The translations under genes and the position numbers were made by a program. A stretch of 64,000 bases of DNA from Linanthus parryae (taxonomy: Eukaryota > Streptophyta > Magnoliopsida > Ericales > Polemoniaceae). The stretch is from NCBI GenBank assembly GCA_023055425.1, contig JALGPY010000002.1, positions 117,626,088 to 117,690,087 of the forward strand. Direction: 5' to 3'. The notes below the pieces were generated by a model. It did not search any database. It was not told the origin of the DNA and worked only from the letters and a program-made list of their open reading frames with translations. Below, one piece after another: positions 33,990 to 44,012 of the stretch (positions within the stretch are counted from its first letter, which is position 1; each line of letters starts with the position of its first letter).

Positions 33990-34071
33990 GGTGCGGAGTG
34001 TCTTTATCCAAAACCCAGGGTAGCGGGGTGGAATTATCCCTAAACTCAGAGGTGGTCAGTGTGTTTTACCC
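33990..34071 (-). repeat. Right terminal inverted repeat of the Mutator-like element
   Basis: 82 bp, the reverse complement of the left repeat with a few mismatches near the outer end (ACACACT against AGACACT; CCTCTGAG against CCCCTGAG). Confidence 0.93.
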
Positions 34072-34080
34072 TAAAATAAT

Positions 34081-34217
34081 TCTTCAAATTTTGAATGATT
34101 ACACCATATTCGGTAAATTGAAATAGAGGATGTTCCAATAGATCTTTTGAACTTTCTTAAAAATGGCTTATTAAAGTAGAAAGCTCTTTATGGACAATAC
34201 TAATCATGACTTGAGCC

Positions 34218-34249
<32 letters not shown>

Positions 34250-34585
34250 GTGTGTGTGTGTGTGTGGGGCGTGTGTTTTAATTTAGAATGGATGTAATAG
34301 TCTGTAATTTTGGGCAAAATTCTTTGTATACCAGCCATATAGCTAAAACGTGGAACTCTAAATATGATTTACAGCTGAGAAAATTTATTTCTTACCATTA
34401 AAATATAACATCCAAAATCAACAGATGAAAGTTAATTACATAAATTTATAATTTCGTAAAAAAAAATTATAATATTCTCATGTATGCACAGTAAGTTCTT
34501 AATTTTCAAATTTATTACTATAAGAGACGATAGCCAAACACAGTCCAAATATCAGTATAGTCATTTTCTTATGAAAAGCGACTAG
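34081..34585. other. A/T-rich spacer upstream of MADS-box fragment
   Basis: No gene seen. Contains the (TA)n(TG)n tract at about 34217-34266. No MADS domain can be read here in any frame. Confidence 0.7.
34217..34266. repeat. (TA)n(TG)n compound microsatellite
   Basis: An ATATAT run interrupted by TGTA, then TGTG repeats ending GTGGGG. Confidence 0.95.
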
Positions 34586-34882
34586 TATAAATTGTCATTT
34601 CACCGTCTTATAGAAGATCACAAAAGTGATAAAACACTTTCCCGACAATCACAGATGGACAAGGAGAGTCTTTTGACAAGTAGGATCAAGGAAGCTACGG
34701 AGATGTTGGAAAAGCGTAAAAAGGAAAACATGGAGAAAGAAATGACGGATCTCATGTACCAGTGCTTGGCTGGTAAACTTCATCCACATAATGTACCTGC
34801 CGAATACTTGGGCCCATTTTCTGAAACTATTGAGAATAAGTTGATGGAGATAAACAAAGAAATTGCATCTAGGAAAATGTAA
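34586..34882 (+). pseudogene. AGL80-like (M-gamma type I) MADS-box gene, C-terminal fragment
   Basis: Open from 34586 (TAG just before) to TAA at 34880-34882, about 98 codons, with no ATG until MDKES at 34652. The run MDKESLLTSRIKEATEML, then KENMEKEMTDLMYQCLAG and later ETIENKLMEINKEI, follows the pattern of the region after the MADS domain in AGL80/PHERES-type factors (DQEGFL..RIAKATE, ELEMTEVMFQCL, and a final IEQYLKDVNRRIE helix). These proteins act with M-alpha partners in the central cell and endosperm. The DNA-binding MADS domain is missing; 500 bp upstream there is a Mutator-like element. Type I MADS genes are usually single-exon, so a distant exon is unlikely. I take it as a gene relic, although a frame this clean could be a recent truncation. 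Confidence 0.7.
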
Positions 34883-37087
34883 TCGTCTATTGAGCATTCA
34901 GAGGTTGTGAGACTGGGTTTAGCCCTTTCATTCAATAAGAAGAAATCAAAGGAGAATTGACAATCACAATGTAGTAGTTCTATTGTTGGTGATCTTCATA
35001 TCATACTTTTACTTAATATAAATACAACTTCATTCATATGACATTTTGTTTCCATTAATCCCTTTTTTGTTATTTCCCAAAATAATTTGATCGAGTACAA
35101 CTGCATTGCATCAAGCAAAATTTGTGAACACACTCCACCCATAAATAGCACATACAATAATGCAAGAATAAAAAAGAATTTAAGAAGATAATTTGAGAAG
35201 ATAAATAAGAATTTAGTTGTGAAAATTAAGTTAGGTAAGTTAACGTGTTTTATAGTTAAGAAGTTTGTGTGGGCTTTTAGAAAAATGACAGATGAATACA
35301 ATAATTAGTTCGTGTGTGTTTCTTTAACTTTTAGTTGTGAGCGTGTGTGCGACCACAACGAGATCTCACATGTGTGCTACGCCCAATCACAGTAACAACC
35401 AGTACTACACTTACACCCAATAATTTCCAAAAAAACTCTTATTTTAATAGAAAGTTTATCTTCAAAAGTTTTTATTTTCTTCTTCCTCGTCCTTATCCTT
35501 CACGACCAACCCAACCTCCAACACCATTGTCACCATCCAAATATTTTTTCAAGACAACCTCCCCAAGAAACGTTGGTATAAATACCTCTCTTCCTGTCCT
35601 CCTCCTCACACATGGCACCAATCTCTTTCCTCACCATCATGATCATGTTCATCATCTTCACAATAAAAAATCTGGGAAAAATAAAAACCACCACCTCCAT
35701 CACTTATACCCCGTACCTAGACCCCTTTCTCACACTCTTTCTCCTCTTTGTTCACCAAAAAACGCAGCAGAGTACAGGACTTGTGGCAGAAGCAACCACC
35801 GCCACATCCACCGTTTCCACTAACATTAGTCTCTCTCCCCCTCTCTCTTTCTCTCCCCATCTTTCTCTTCTATATCTCACCCTCCTCTCATTCCGAAAAT
35901 AGAGGAAAAATCAGCAGCAGCAACAGCAACCATAGAAGGTCACCATTGCCACCACCGTATGTCAATTAAAGCCAGCCAAACCTCCGGACAAGCTTCAGCG
36001 CCGCCAACCACAACCTCATAGAGCTTGAACTCGGTTACTTAATGTGCGAGGATCTCAGTAACAAGCCTGGACTGAGCCTAGGACGCTCCAAATTTCTAGG
36101 GTTGACTACCATCATGGCGCCTTCGACGTGACACGAGACGCAACACATTTGTTGACCGTTTCTTGAAGTTCTTGGCCTAGGTACGCTCTAAATCATTCTC
36201 TAGTTAGTATTATATAGTCAAAGTCGTATTTAATAGGTCTAAATCCATGTTTACAAACAATAATTTTAAAATAAATTTTAAGGGGTGAAAATATTGATTT
36301 CAAAACCTATTTATAGTGTAAGAAAAGGGGGAGATGTTTGTACTTTGATAATATTTGTAGGTAGTTAGTTTGTTGTAATCATTCTACCATGTGAGAGTAA
36401 GGGGGTTTTGGTTGTCCTTTATATATATTTAAGGGTACTATTGTCTCTTACTAGAACATAGTGGAACGTCTTTTACCTAAATATTACATTTACGTAAAAC
36501 TAAAAATGAAAATTTTGGATTACAAATATTTTCGGGAAATACTAGTTTTCATTTTCATTCAAGAAAAGTCACTCGGGTATTAAAATAATGTACGCAACGT
36601 CTATTTAAAAACTAACCAAGAATATTATCTTAAAACACTTGTAAGACGATACTTGCTACTTTACACAACATTTGGAATTGTTTTCTTAGAGATTCAATTG
36701 TCTTTTAAATATTTAAATTTTCAAAAACAATCTATTTCTCTCAACTTTCATAAATATAGACTAGCATTCAGTTTCACTTTTATTTCATGTCGTTTAATGT
36801 GAAAAACTTCTCTAAACAAATAGTTACTATTAGAAAAATAAAATTAAGGAAGAGGCTTCAACGCGGAAAAAAACACAATATGGGTCGGGTTTTTTTTTAA
36901 AAAAAAAGTAATACCCGGAAAATTCATGGAATTTTACTATTGGAGACTGGCTGTAGCCGGTAAACCATGAAATGGTAACATATATCACGAAAAATGTTCA
37001 CCATAATATCTTTCACCCAACATGATATATGAAATGAGTTTTCTCCGTGAAACTTCAACCGCCGGTGTTTGGAATAACAACCCAAGA
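34883..37087. other. Low-copy DNA without a recognised gene
   Basis: The stretch after the MADS-box fragment. A pyrimidine-rich part at 35400-35960 has long overlapping frames (35347-35823, 35612-35902) that are low in complexity and match no family. A TATAAATACC word lies at 35577. A/T-rich DNA from 36200 to 37000 holds a (T)n(A)n foldback at 36890-36908. I see nothing else. Confidence 0.6.
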
Positions 37088-37540
37088 CAGCCATTGATTG
37101 AGAAATTGTCGCGAACTATGATCTTCCATAGTTTTCGTTTATTAAATAACTCACCGCAGCCATTGATTGAGAAATTGTCATAAACTTTTATCTTCCAAAA
37201 ATTTTGTTTATCAGTATCGTGTACGCTCGCCACTATTGTTCTTCTTTTAGAGGTCTTTGCAAAATCAGTGAGTGCGTGGCATCATTTTCTTGTGAACACG
37301 TCGTCGAACCCACAACAACCACTGATTGAGGAATTTTCACGAACTTTGATCTTCCAAAGTTTTTTTTATGAAAGAACCTCCGACAGCCATTCATTGACGA
37401 ATTGTTGCGAACTTTGATCTTCCAAAGTTTTCGTTTATAAGTATCGTCTACGTTCACGACTTTCATTCTTCTTCTAGTGGTCCTTGGAGAATCATTGATC
37501 TTGTGGCGTCATTTTATTGCAGAGACGTCGTAGCGGTTGA
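37088..37540. repeat. 226-bp tandem duplication with 68-bp sub-repeats
   Basis: Two copies of a unit of about 226-228 bp (about 37088-37315 and 37316-37540). Each starts with two copies of a 68-69 bp sub-repeat (starts 37088, 37157, 37316 and 37384; consensus CAGCCATTGATTGAG then GAACTTTGATCTTCCAAAG) and ends with a shared tail (GTACGCTCGCC / CTACGTTCACG to GACGTCGT). The two copies differ at many positions. Minus-strand frames here (36985-37466) are repeat translations. Confidence 0.85.
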
Positions 37541-37662
37541 CATGACGCATGTAAGCACTTGGTGTTATATTGTGTCAAGGAGAAGAATGAGGAAGCGGAT
37601 ATCTGTTTTTCCTTGAACGTCTTACTCAAGTATGATTACCGGACAATATCAAAGAATGAGGC
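37541..37662. other. Flank left of gypsy LTR
   Basis: 122 bp with no gene. The last bases GAGGC are the candidate target site of the gypsy insertion, but the other end of that element is not in the window, so this is untested. Confidence 0.5.
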
Positions 37663-40651
37663 TGCAACGACCCCCTTATTTGGCTCGGACGGGACCAAGA
37701 GGGCGATGCTAAAAGTAACGGCGGAAAATCAAAAAGCACAATATTCAACATATTTATAACATAGTATTAAACATTACATCACGTTCTCGAGTCTTTCATA
37801 CGTTTTTGTTACACATTATGCTTACATTACTCATACTATGTTACAACTCGTGACAGGTTCTCCTTAGTGAGTCTCGTACCAGGCCATGCCATATTCTTCA
37901 TCTTCTAAACCTGCGGTTGGAAAGAAAACGAGAATCGCAGTTTCTAAAGTCAACTATGAAATGCTGAGTAGGTAAATACTCGAGCTCGTAAACATATGAT
38001 GGGGCATGATATTCTCAAAACAGTAGTAAGAGGAAATAAATCTTAAAAGAGTAATTAAAGCACAATGCAATCTAAGCTTCTCAACCTTTCAAATTTCTCC
38101 TTCTTAACTTTCAAACGGTTCCCAGTCTTATCTTATTTCGTATTCATAAACGTTCTTGTTCTCGGAGAAAACCAAATTTTAACTTTGTTGATACGGGGAA
38201 GATCTACTATCACTACGCATCCAAGACCTTAAGTGCAGGTACCCCTCTAAGAATTCTCGTCGCCAGAGAGGTGAGTACATGGAGCGACCCAACATGTTTC
38301 GACCGGGTTAGAATAAACGGGCCGGGTGACCATAGTCAACCACGGCCAACCTTATCGAAAGCGAATATAACGGTCCCCGCACAACTCTTTCGACTTTACG
38401 TTATTCGTGGATTAACATTATTCATGTGACAGTTCAAAGCAAAGCAACTTCTTTAAATTGTAAGGAAATCACGAACAAAACATGTATCTCATAAATATAT
38501 TTTGAGACAAACATTAAAAATCATAATCTGACATGAACAGGAGCTAAGAATGCTAGGCTAGGAATGTTTACTTACCTTAGTCCAATAGCGACGAAGCGTC
38601 CTAGTTGTAGTCCTTGCCTACGTAAACGTCACTTACAAATTGGAGCTTCTAAATCGTCCCAACTCTAGGTACAACGCTATGAGTTTCATCAAGAATCCTG
38701 CTAAATAAATCTAATTCTAACCTGAAACTCCCCTGTTAATTTCCCAACATCTCTTTATTTAGTTATATGTTCTTAGTAACAAAATTATAAAGCAACGAGT
38801 CTATCTTTGAAAAATTATAAAATTTTATGTTTCAAAAAGTCTTATTTGTTTATAGAAGTTCTTTTATAAAAGACATGAATTACTAGTAAACACTAATGAT
38901 AGTTTATATTTTTATACAATATAAATATTAAAATAACGACTAAACTATATTGAATTTCTAAGAAAATCACTTGTAAACTTGACACGACGCAACGATGTTT
39001 ATAAGTTAGCGAAAGTCACTTTTTTACAAGTATTTGAACACACAAATTGATAGTTAAACGACTAAACGCAAAGTTTGTTTAGTTTTTAATGAAATGGTAC
39101 TAGTTTAATTTTTAACAAACGAATCGTATAGTATTACAACACACGAATCACTTTTTTTGTAACCGGGACGAAAACTATTATTTTTAGAAGATATTTTTAA
39201 TCTAAAAATAAGATTTTTATTTTTCGCGTACAATATAGTCTTTAAGTAAAAAACAATGACAACTCACTAGGTTATTCTAAAAGTCATCTAGTACCCTACC
39301 CACAAACAGATTCATTAAAAGACAACTTTTCCTTATAGTTTCTCAATAAGACAAATAGCACCCCCTTTATTTACACTCTGACTAGTTTCTTAAAACTACA
39401 CTTTAACCCCACTTATTATGAGTATCAAATTTAATCAATCTAACATGGATTTGAGCAAGCAAGATACGATTTTGACTATTGAAATGAAATCACGACGAGA
39501 TTTAGAGCATATCTAGGCCAATAATCGCAAGAAACAGACAAGAAACGAAGCAGATCAAGTGACCGAACGGCGACGTCGGAGGTGGAGTTCAAGAGAGCTG
39601 TTTCCGGCGGTCTGGGCTTCGTCCGAGCTTTCCTAAGGTCTCCTCTAGCTTCCAGGTGGTGAGGGGGAATGGTTTCGAGAGGTGGGTACCCCTGAATCAA
39701 TCGGCTCAAAATTCGCCAGATTTCATGGTGGTTCGTCGTCAATGGCTGTTTCCATGGCCACTGCAGCTTCTTCTTCCTCTGTTTCTTCATCTTCTGGTGC
39801 TGCTACTTGGTAAAAAATATAGAGAACAGAGAGCGAGAGAGAGAGCAAAGGTGGAGAAAATAAGAGCGGCGGTGGCTGGGTCTACGCGGCTGCTTGCTGC
39901 TGATGTTGTTGCTTGCTCACGAGAAATAGAAAGAGAGAAAGAGAGACAGAGACAGTAGCTCTGAAGAAGATAAGAGGAGTTGAGGTGAGGTGGTATCGGG
40001 TGTTTCCTGATGGTGGCAGAGACAGTGGTGGTGGCCGTGCTGCGAGTGCTCGATGTTGCTGCTGTTGTTTCTCTGTTTTTGGACAGAGAAGAGGGTGAGA
40101 AAGAGAGAGGGGGTGGGGGGGGGGGAGAAGTGGGTGAGAGAGAGAGAGATGATCGAGATGGTGGTGGTCACTGTGGTGTTGATGGTGGCCGTAGGCAAAG
40201 AAGAATATGAAGATGATGATGAAGATGATGGTGATGATGAACGGGTGAGGAGGAAGAGAGTGGTGAGCTGTTTATATAGAGGGGGAAGAGTGAGCGGTGA
40301 TGTGATTGGGGCGGTGGATGCGGTGAGAAAAATCACCGAAGAGGGTGAATCATCTACCAAAGATGATGATTGAGAAAATAATAAGTTGTGGGTAGCACAC
40401 CCATAGGTAAGGTAATCTAGTGTAGCATTCACACTCAACCTCGCGGTGGTCGTACCCGCATTACAATTTTAAAATAAAGAAAAATCTCACGTATTTTCCT
40501 ACGTATACTAGTATAATATTTTCTAAAATTTTGGACAAATATATTATTTACAAAACTACTATATTTTATCCGAATTCTATTTCTTAATTAAAATTTGTAT
40601 AACGACTTATAAATTATTGATTTACCACTAGCAAATTAACTCGGTATTACA
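37663..40651 (-). repeat. Ty3/gypsy chromovirus 3' LTR, full length
   Basis: 2,989 bp. The minus strand starts TGTAATACCG (40651) and ends GGGTCGTTGCA (37663), the usual terminal words of Tekay/Del-type LTRs (TGTAATGCCC...GTCGTTACA). The polypurine tract GGGGGGG lies directly inside. A TATA box (CTATATAAA, minus) is at 40271-40279. A GA-rich, low-complexity block at 39780-40380, transcribed downstream of the TATA box, gives long Ser/Thr/Pro or acidic frames that are not genes (for example 39917-40438). Confidence 0.85.
40271..40279 (-). promoter_or_regulatory. TATA box of gypsy LTR
   Basis: CTATATAAA on the minus strand, about 375 bp into the LTR, in the right orientation for the element. 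Confidence 0.5.
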
Positions 40652-40987
40652 TTCACCCCCCCTTAAACAGAGTTTCGTCCTCGAAGCAAAATCAGACAAA
40701 TTATTCTGATATTAAAATTAGATAATGAGCAACTAATTATCACGTTTATGATCACATAGCAGGAAAGCCATTTCACTTAGTAGTAGCAAATAACTACTAC
40801 CTAATGCATGTAGCGCCACACTTATAGTATCACGTTAAGTTGTAGTCACGTCTATTCACTTATGTTGTTATATTCTTATTTTGACTACTAAAGTTCCGGG
40901 TTAACTACATCCTAAGGGTACCAATGCATAATGGTACTAAATGAAGGGAAACGTCCTCTCCCCCTGAGAGAGTGACGTCCCCGAAAC
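40652..40987 (-). other. Gypsy 3' untranslated region and polypurine tract (unit 2)
   Basis: Polypurine tract at 40656-40662, then the non-coding stretch to the chromodomain stop. Colinear with 10092-10428. Confidence 0.7.
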
Positions 40988-42816
40988 TCAACGTACCTCG
41001 TGGAACAAGTGTGGATACTTTTTCCTCATCTCTTCTACAGCCTCCCTTCCCGCCTCTTCAGTTTGGTAGTTAGACCAGTGGACTTTGACCAGTTTGACAC
41101 TCTTGGTACGCGTGTCCCTTGTCTTGGTATCTAGTATCTTGACAAGTTGCTCCTCGTAGGTTTGCAAAGGGTCGAAATCCACTAGTTCAGGATCCAATAC
41201 ATACTTCTTCAGCAGTGATACGTGGAAAACATTGTGTATTGCCCCAAATTCGATGGCAAATCCATTCGGTACGCAACTTCACCAATCCTTTCTATAAACT
41301 TGTATGGACAGATAAACATAGGGCTTAATTTCCCTTTTAGATTGAAGCTGGTCACTCCCTTAGTAGGTGAAACCCGTACAAATGCTTTCTCTCCCACTTT
41401 GAACTCAAATGGTCTTCTCTTCTGATCTGCGTATGACTTCTTCCTATCTTGAGCCGCCTTCTTTTGTTGGATGAGTCGTACCTGGTTCGTCATTTCTTCA
41501 ATCATTTGGGGCCCAATGACCACTGTCTCGCTGATGTCACTCCAACACAGCGGCGATCGGCACTTCCTTCCGTATAGGCCCTCGTATGGTGCCATACCAA
41601 TGTTGGTGTGATAACTACTATTATAGGAGAACTCAATTAACGACAGTTTATCCACCCATGAACCTTGGGAATCCATAACACAGGCTCTCAACATATCTTC
41701 CAGCATTTGAATGGTCCTCTCCGTCTGCCCAGCTGTGGCTGGGTGGAAAGCTTTACTGAATTTCAGCTGAGTTCACAATGCTTCTTGAAGCGCTCTCCAG
41801 AAGTGAGAGAAGAAGTTAGGGTCTCTGTCCGAGATTATCAAACTTGGAACCCCATGATACCTTACGATGTTTCTGACATAGGCTATTGCTCTTTGCTCTA
41901 TCCTCCATGTGTCTTTCATTGGGATGAATATTGCCGTCTTGGTTAATCTGTCCACAACTACCCATATATTTTTGAGTCCGTTCTTTGATGTCGGCAATGC
42001 TGTGACGAAATCCATTGAGATGGAGTCCCATTTCGAAACTGGGATTTCCAATCGTTGGAGTAGATCTCCCATCCTCATATGCTGGAATTTTACCTTCTGG
42101 CATGTTACGCACCTGTCCACGAATTCCGCTACTTTATTCTTCATGTTGGTCCACCAGAAGTTCTTCTTCAAGTCCTTGTAAAGCTTATCACCTCCGGGAT
42201 GGACTGAAAACGATGTGTCGTGTCCTTCCTGCATCAACTTCCGCTTGGTTTGTGCACACTTCTATGGTACGCACCATCTTCCTTTGTAGCGAATGCTTCC
42301 ATCCTCGTGTATCCGGAACTCTTTGGATTTTCCTGCTGCAAACTTCTTCTTGATTCTTTCGAGCTTCATGTCTCTGGCTTGATTGTTCCTTATTTCTTCA
42401 AATAAGTCCGGTACAGTTTTCATGCTTCCAAGCAATTTCTGCACCGATCCTCGTTCCACCACTTGGATGTTGAGCTTCCTGAACTCGTGGCATAACCAAT
42501 TCCACAAGACTACAGTAGCGTTCACTGCGTGGCTTGTCTTACGACTTAGCGCGTCGGCGACCAGGTTAGCCTTCCATTCGTGATACTAAATGCGTAAATC
42601 ATAATCTTTAATAATCTCCATCCATCTTCGTTTCCTATTATTGAGCTCCTTCTATTTGAAGATATACTTCAGGTTTTGATGATCCGTGTAGAGCTTGCAA
42701 ACGGATCCGTAAAGATGATGTCTCCATATTTTCAGCGCGAAGACTACTGCTGCCAGTTCCAGGTCGTGCGTGGCATAGTTTTCCTCGTGGGGTTTCAGTT
42801 TCCTTGACGCGTAGAG
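40988..42816 (-). pseudogene. Gypsy (Tekay/Del-type) RNase H-integrase-chromodomain, decayed (unit 2)
   Basis: The more complete copy. RNase H tail 42816-42652 ([20 protein letters not shown]); linker 42525-42262; integrase zinc finger HPGG..CVTCQ and core 42237-41773 (SMDFVTALP first Asp, IISDRDPNF second Asp, then a frame break); integrase end 41706-41209 (LSLIEFSYNSSYHTNIGMAPYE with the Glu region degraded, YGRKCRSPLCWSD, PYKFIERIGEVAYRMDLP as the GPY/F-like module); chromodomain 41197-40988 (KILDTKTRDTRTKSVKLVKV, WSNYQTEEAGREA, KKYPHLF). The chromodomain frame has a deletion before it compared with unit 1 (MDPSHVLNPELVD is reduced to MDPELVD). RT, protease and gag are absent, cut by the Copia-C LTR in RNase H. 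Confidence 0.92.
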
Positions 42817-44012
42817 TAGGGTTTTGATCTTGGATAAGCAGCGGAATAAACAATAATCAATCCGATCAAGACCCTCCAAGGATAAAAGGAAGAGACTACA
42901 TAACGATAGTAAGGGATTAGTATCAAATACCTTTAGGATCTCCTTTGATGACTTCTCATGTGAAATTGTGTTCACGTCTCTATGGCTAGTCCACTCCTAG
43001 GATTTGAATCCGTATCCTTCAAACCTTTTGTGCTAGCAATGATTTAGGGAAGAAGAGGATGAAGATCAAAAATCACGCAAAACGAGACAAAGGAATGGGC
43101 GACCCTTCCTTGGTGGCCGACGGGTGAGGGGGCGGCAAAGGTGGTTCGGCCCTCTTTGTTTCTATCTCTGTCTCCTTGCTTATCTCTCCCACTCAAAATC
43201 TAATGATCATAAGTTATGTGGGAAGGAAGATAGGAGTGCCTTTATAAAGTCCAACAACACTTTGTTGACTGCATAAAACCCCTATCCTAATCCTGTCTAT
43301 ACAAGGAGTAGTCCAACTTGAAAATTAGTCCTACTAACTTTTCATGCTATTGCGTATTGATCCTTCTAATTAATTAATCATATTAGTTAATTCCCTATTC
43401 CGGTCTAATCCATAGGGAGTGTGACCCCACAGGTTTCTACTTAGTTGGTAGTAACAATTTACTAACATGGAGCGGCCTCTAGCAAGACATCCATGCTACC
43501 CAACTAATAGAAACAGTCATCCGACATACCTTGTGGAAGTATTATCTCATCCCTTCGTCTCTATATCTGGAGTGGACACGAGACATACAAGTCACACTCG
43601 TATATTCAATCCATAGTTTCTCGATCATGAGAATAGTCTCATCCAAGCAGATAATATCAATATCATATATTGATTTATCTGAGTCTGGCCAGACATTCTA
43701 TGAGCACCATCCCTCGATTGGTCGTGGATATAAACTCCTGTTACGTGGGAGGGAAAAATTCTATCTACGCCACTACCATATCTAAGGTTGTTTCTTTATT
43801 CTATCCGACGAACGCCTTTATTACTACCAGTTACGCTGTAATGTCTGACGATGTCAAAATACAATAATCCACAACCAGAGAATCTATTGACTTCAAGTCT
43901 AAGGATGACAATATCGTTAGCACTACGAGAAGCCCTTTCTTACTTTACAGAACTTTTACGTAGCTTTTTTGTTATGGGTAAATCCGGTATGCCATTACTC
44001 CTAATACATACA
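42817..44012 (-). repeat. Copia-C LTR, truncated (unit 2)
   Basis: Colinear with 11818-13011, inserted at the same base of gypsy RNase H (GCGTAGAG before TAGGGTTTTG) and cut at the same point before SIRE-like sequence. Small frames inside (43531-43867) are LTR translations. Confidence 0.82.

Larger units (their letters stand above)
32331..34071. mobile_element. Mutator-like element, non-autonomous, complete (unit 1)
   Basis: 1,741 bp bounded by 82-bp terminal inverted repeats (32331-32412 and 33990-34071; GGGTAAAAGACACTGACC against GGGTAAAACACACTGACC), with only a few mismatches. The 9-bp target duplication TAAAATAAT is exact (32322-32330 and 34072-34080). Long inverted repeats plus a 9-bp duplication define the Mutator superfamily. 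No transposase frame is present. The interior has a pyrimidine-rich leader-like block with (CT)n, a GC-rich part (32670-33120) and an A/T-rich part, a pattern seen when such elements carry host gene pieces, but I could not identify a source gene. Confidence 0.92.
9926..37662. repeat. Tandem segmental duplication, unit 1
   Basis: From the truncated gypsy LTR through Copia-C, the SIRE-like element, Copia-B with nested Copia-A and the Mutator-like element into low-copy DNA. It is colinear with unit 2 at offsets 30,560 (gypsy LTR end), 30,999 (Copia-C), 30,889 (Copia-B), 30,884 (Copia-A RT) and 30,765 (Mutator-like). The right limit is set where the gypsy LTR of unit 2 starts; the stretch 34081-37662 is seen only once. 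Confidence 0.9.

Noticed and set aside
35347..35969. Long overlapping frames on the + strand, including one with a hydrophobic start (MAPISFLTIMIMF)
   Set aside because: Pyrimidine-rich, low-complexity DNA gives such frames by chance; there is no family pattern, the two long frames overlap, and no second copy tests conservation.
36985..37466. Two minus-strand frames with repeated FSINGC-type words that look like a repeat protein
   Set aside because: They come from the 68-bp DNA repeats and contain no start or domain of their own.
39917..40438. 173-codon minus-strand Ser/Thr-rich frame and overlapping acidic + strand frames
   Set aside because: They are translations of the GA/CT-rich block of the gypsy LTR.
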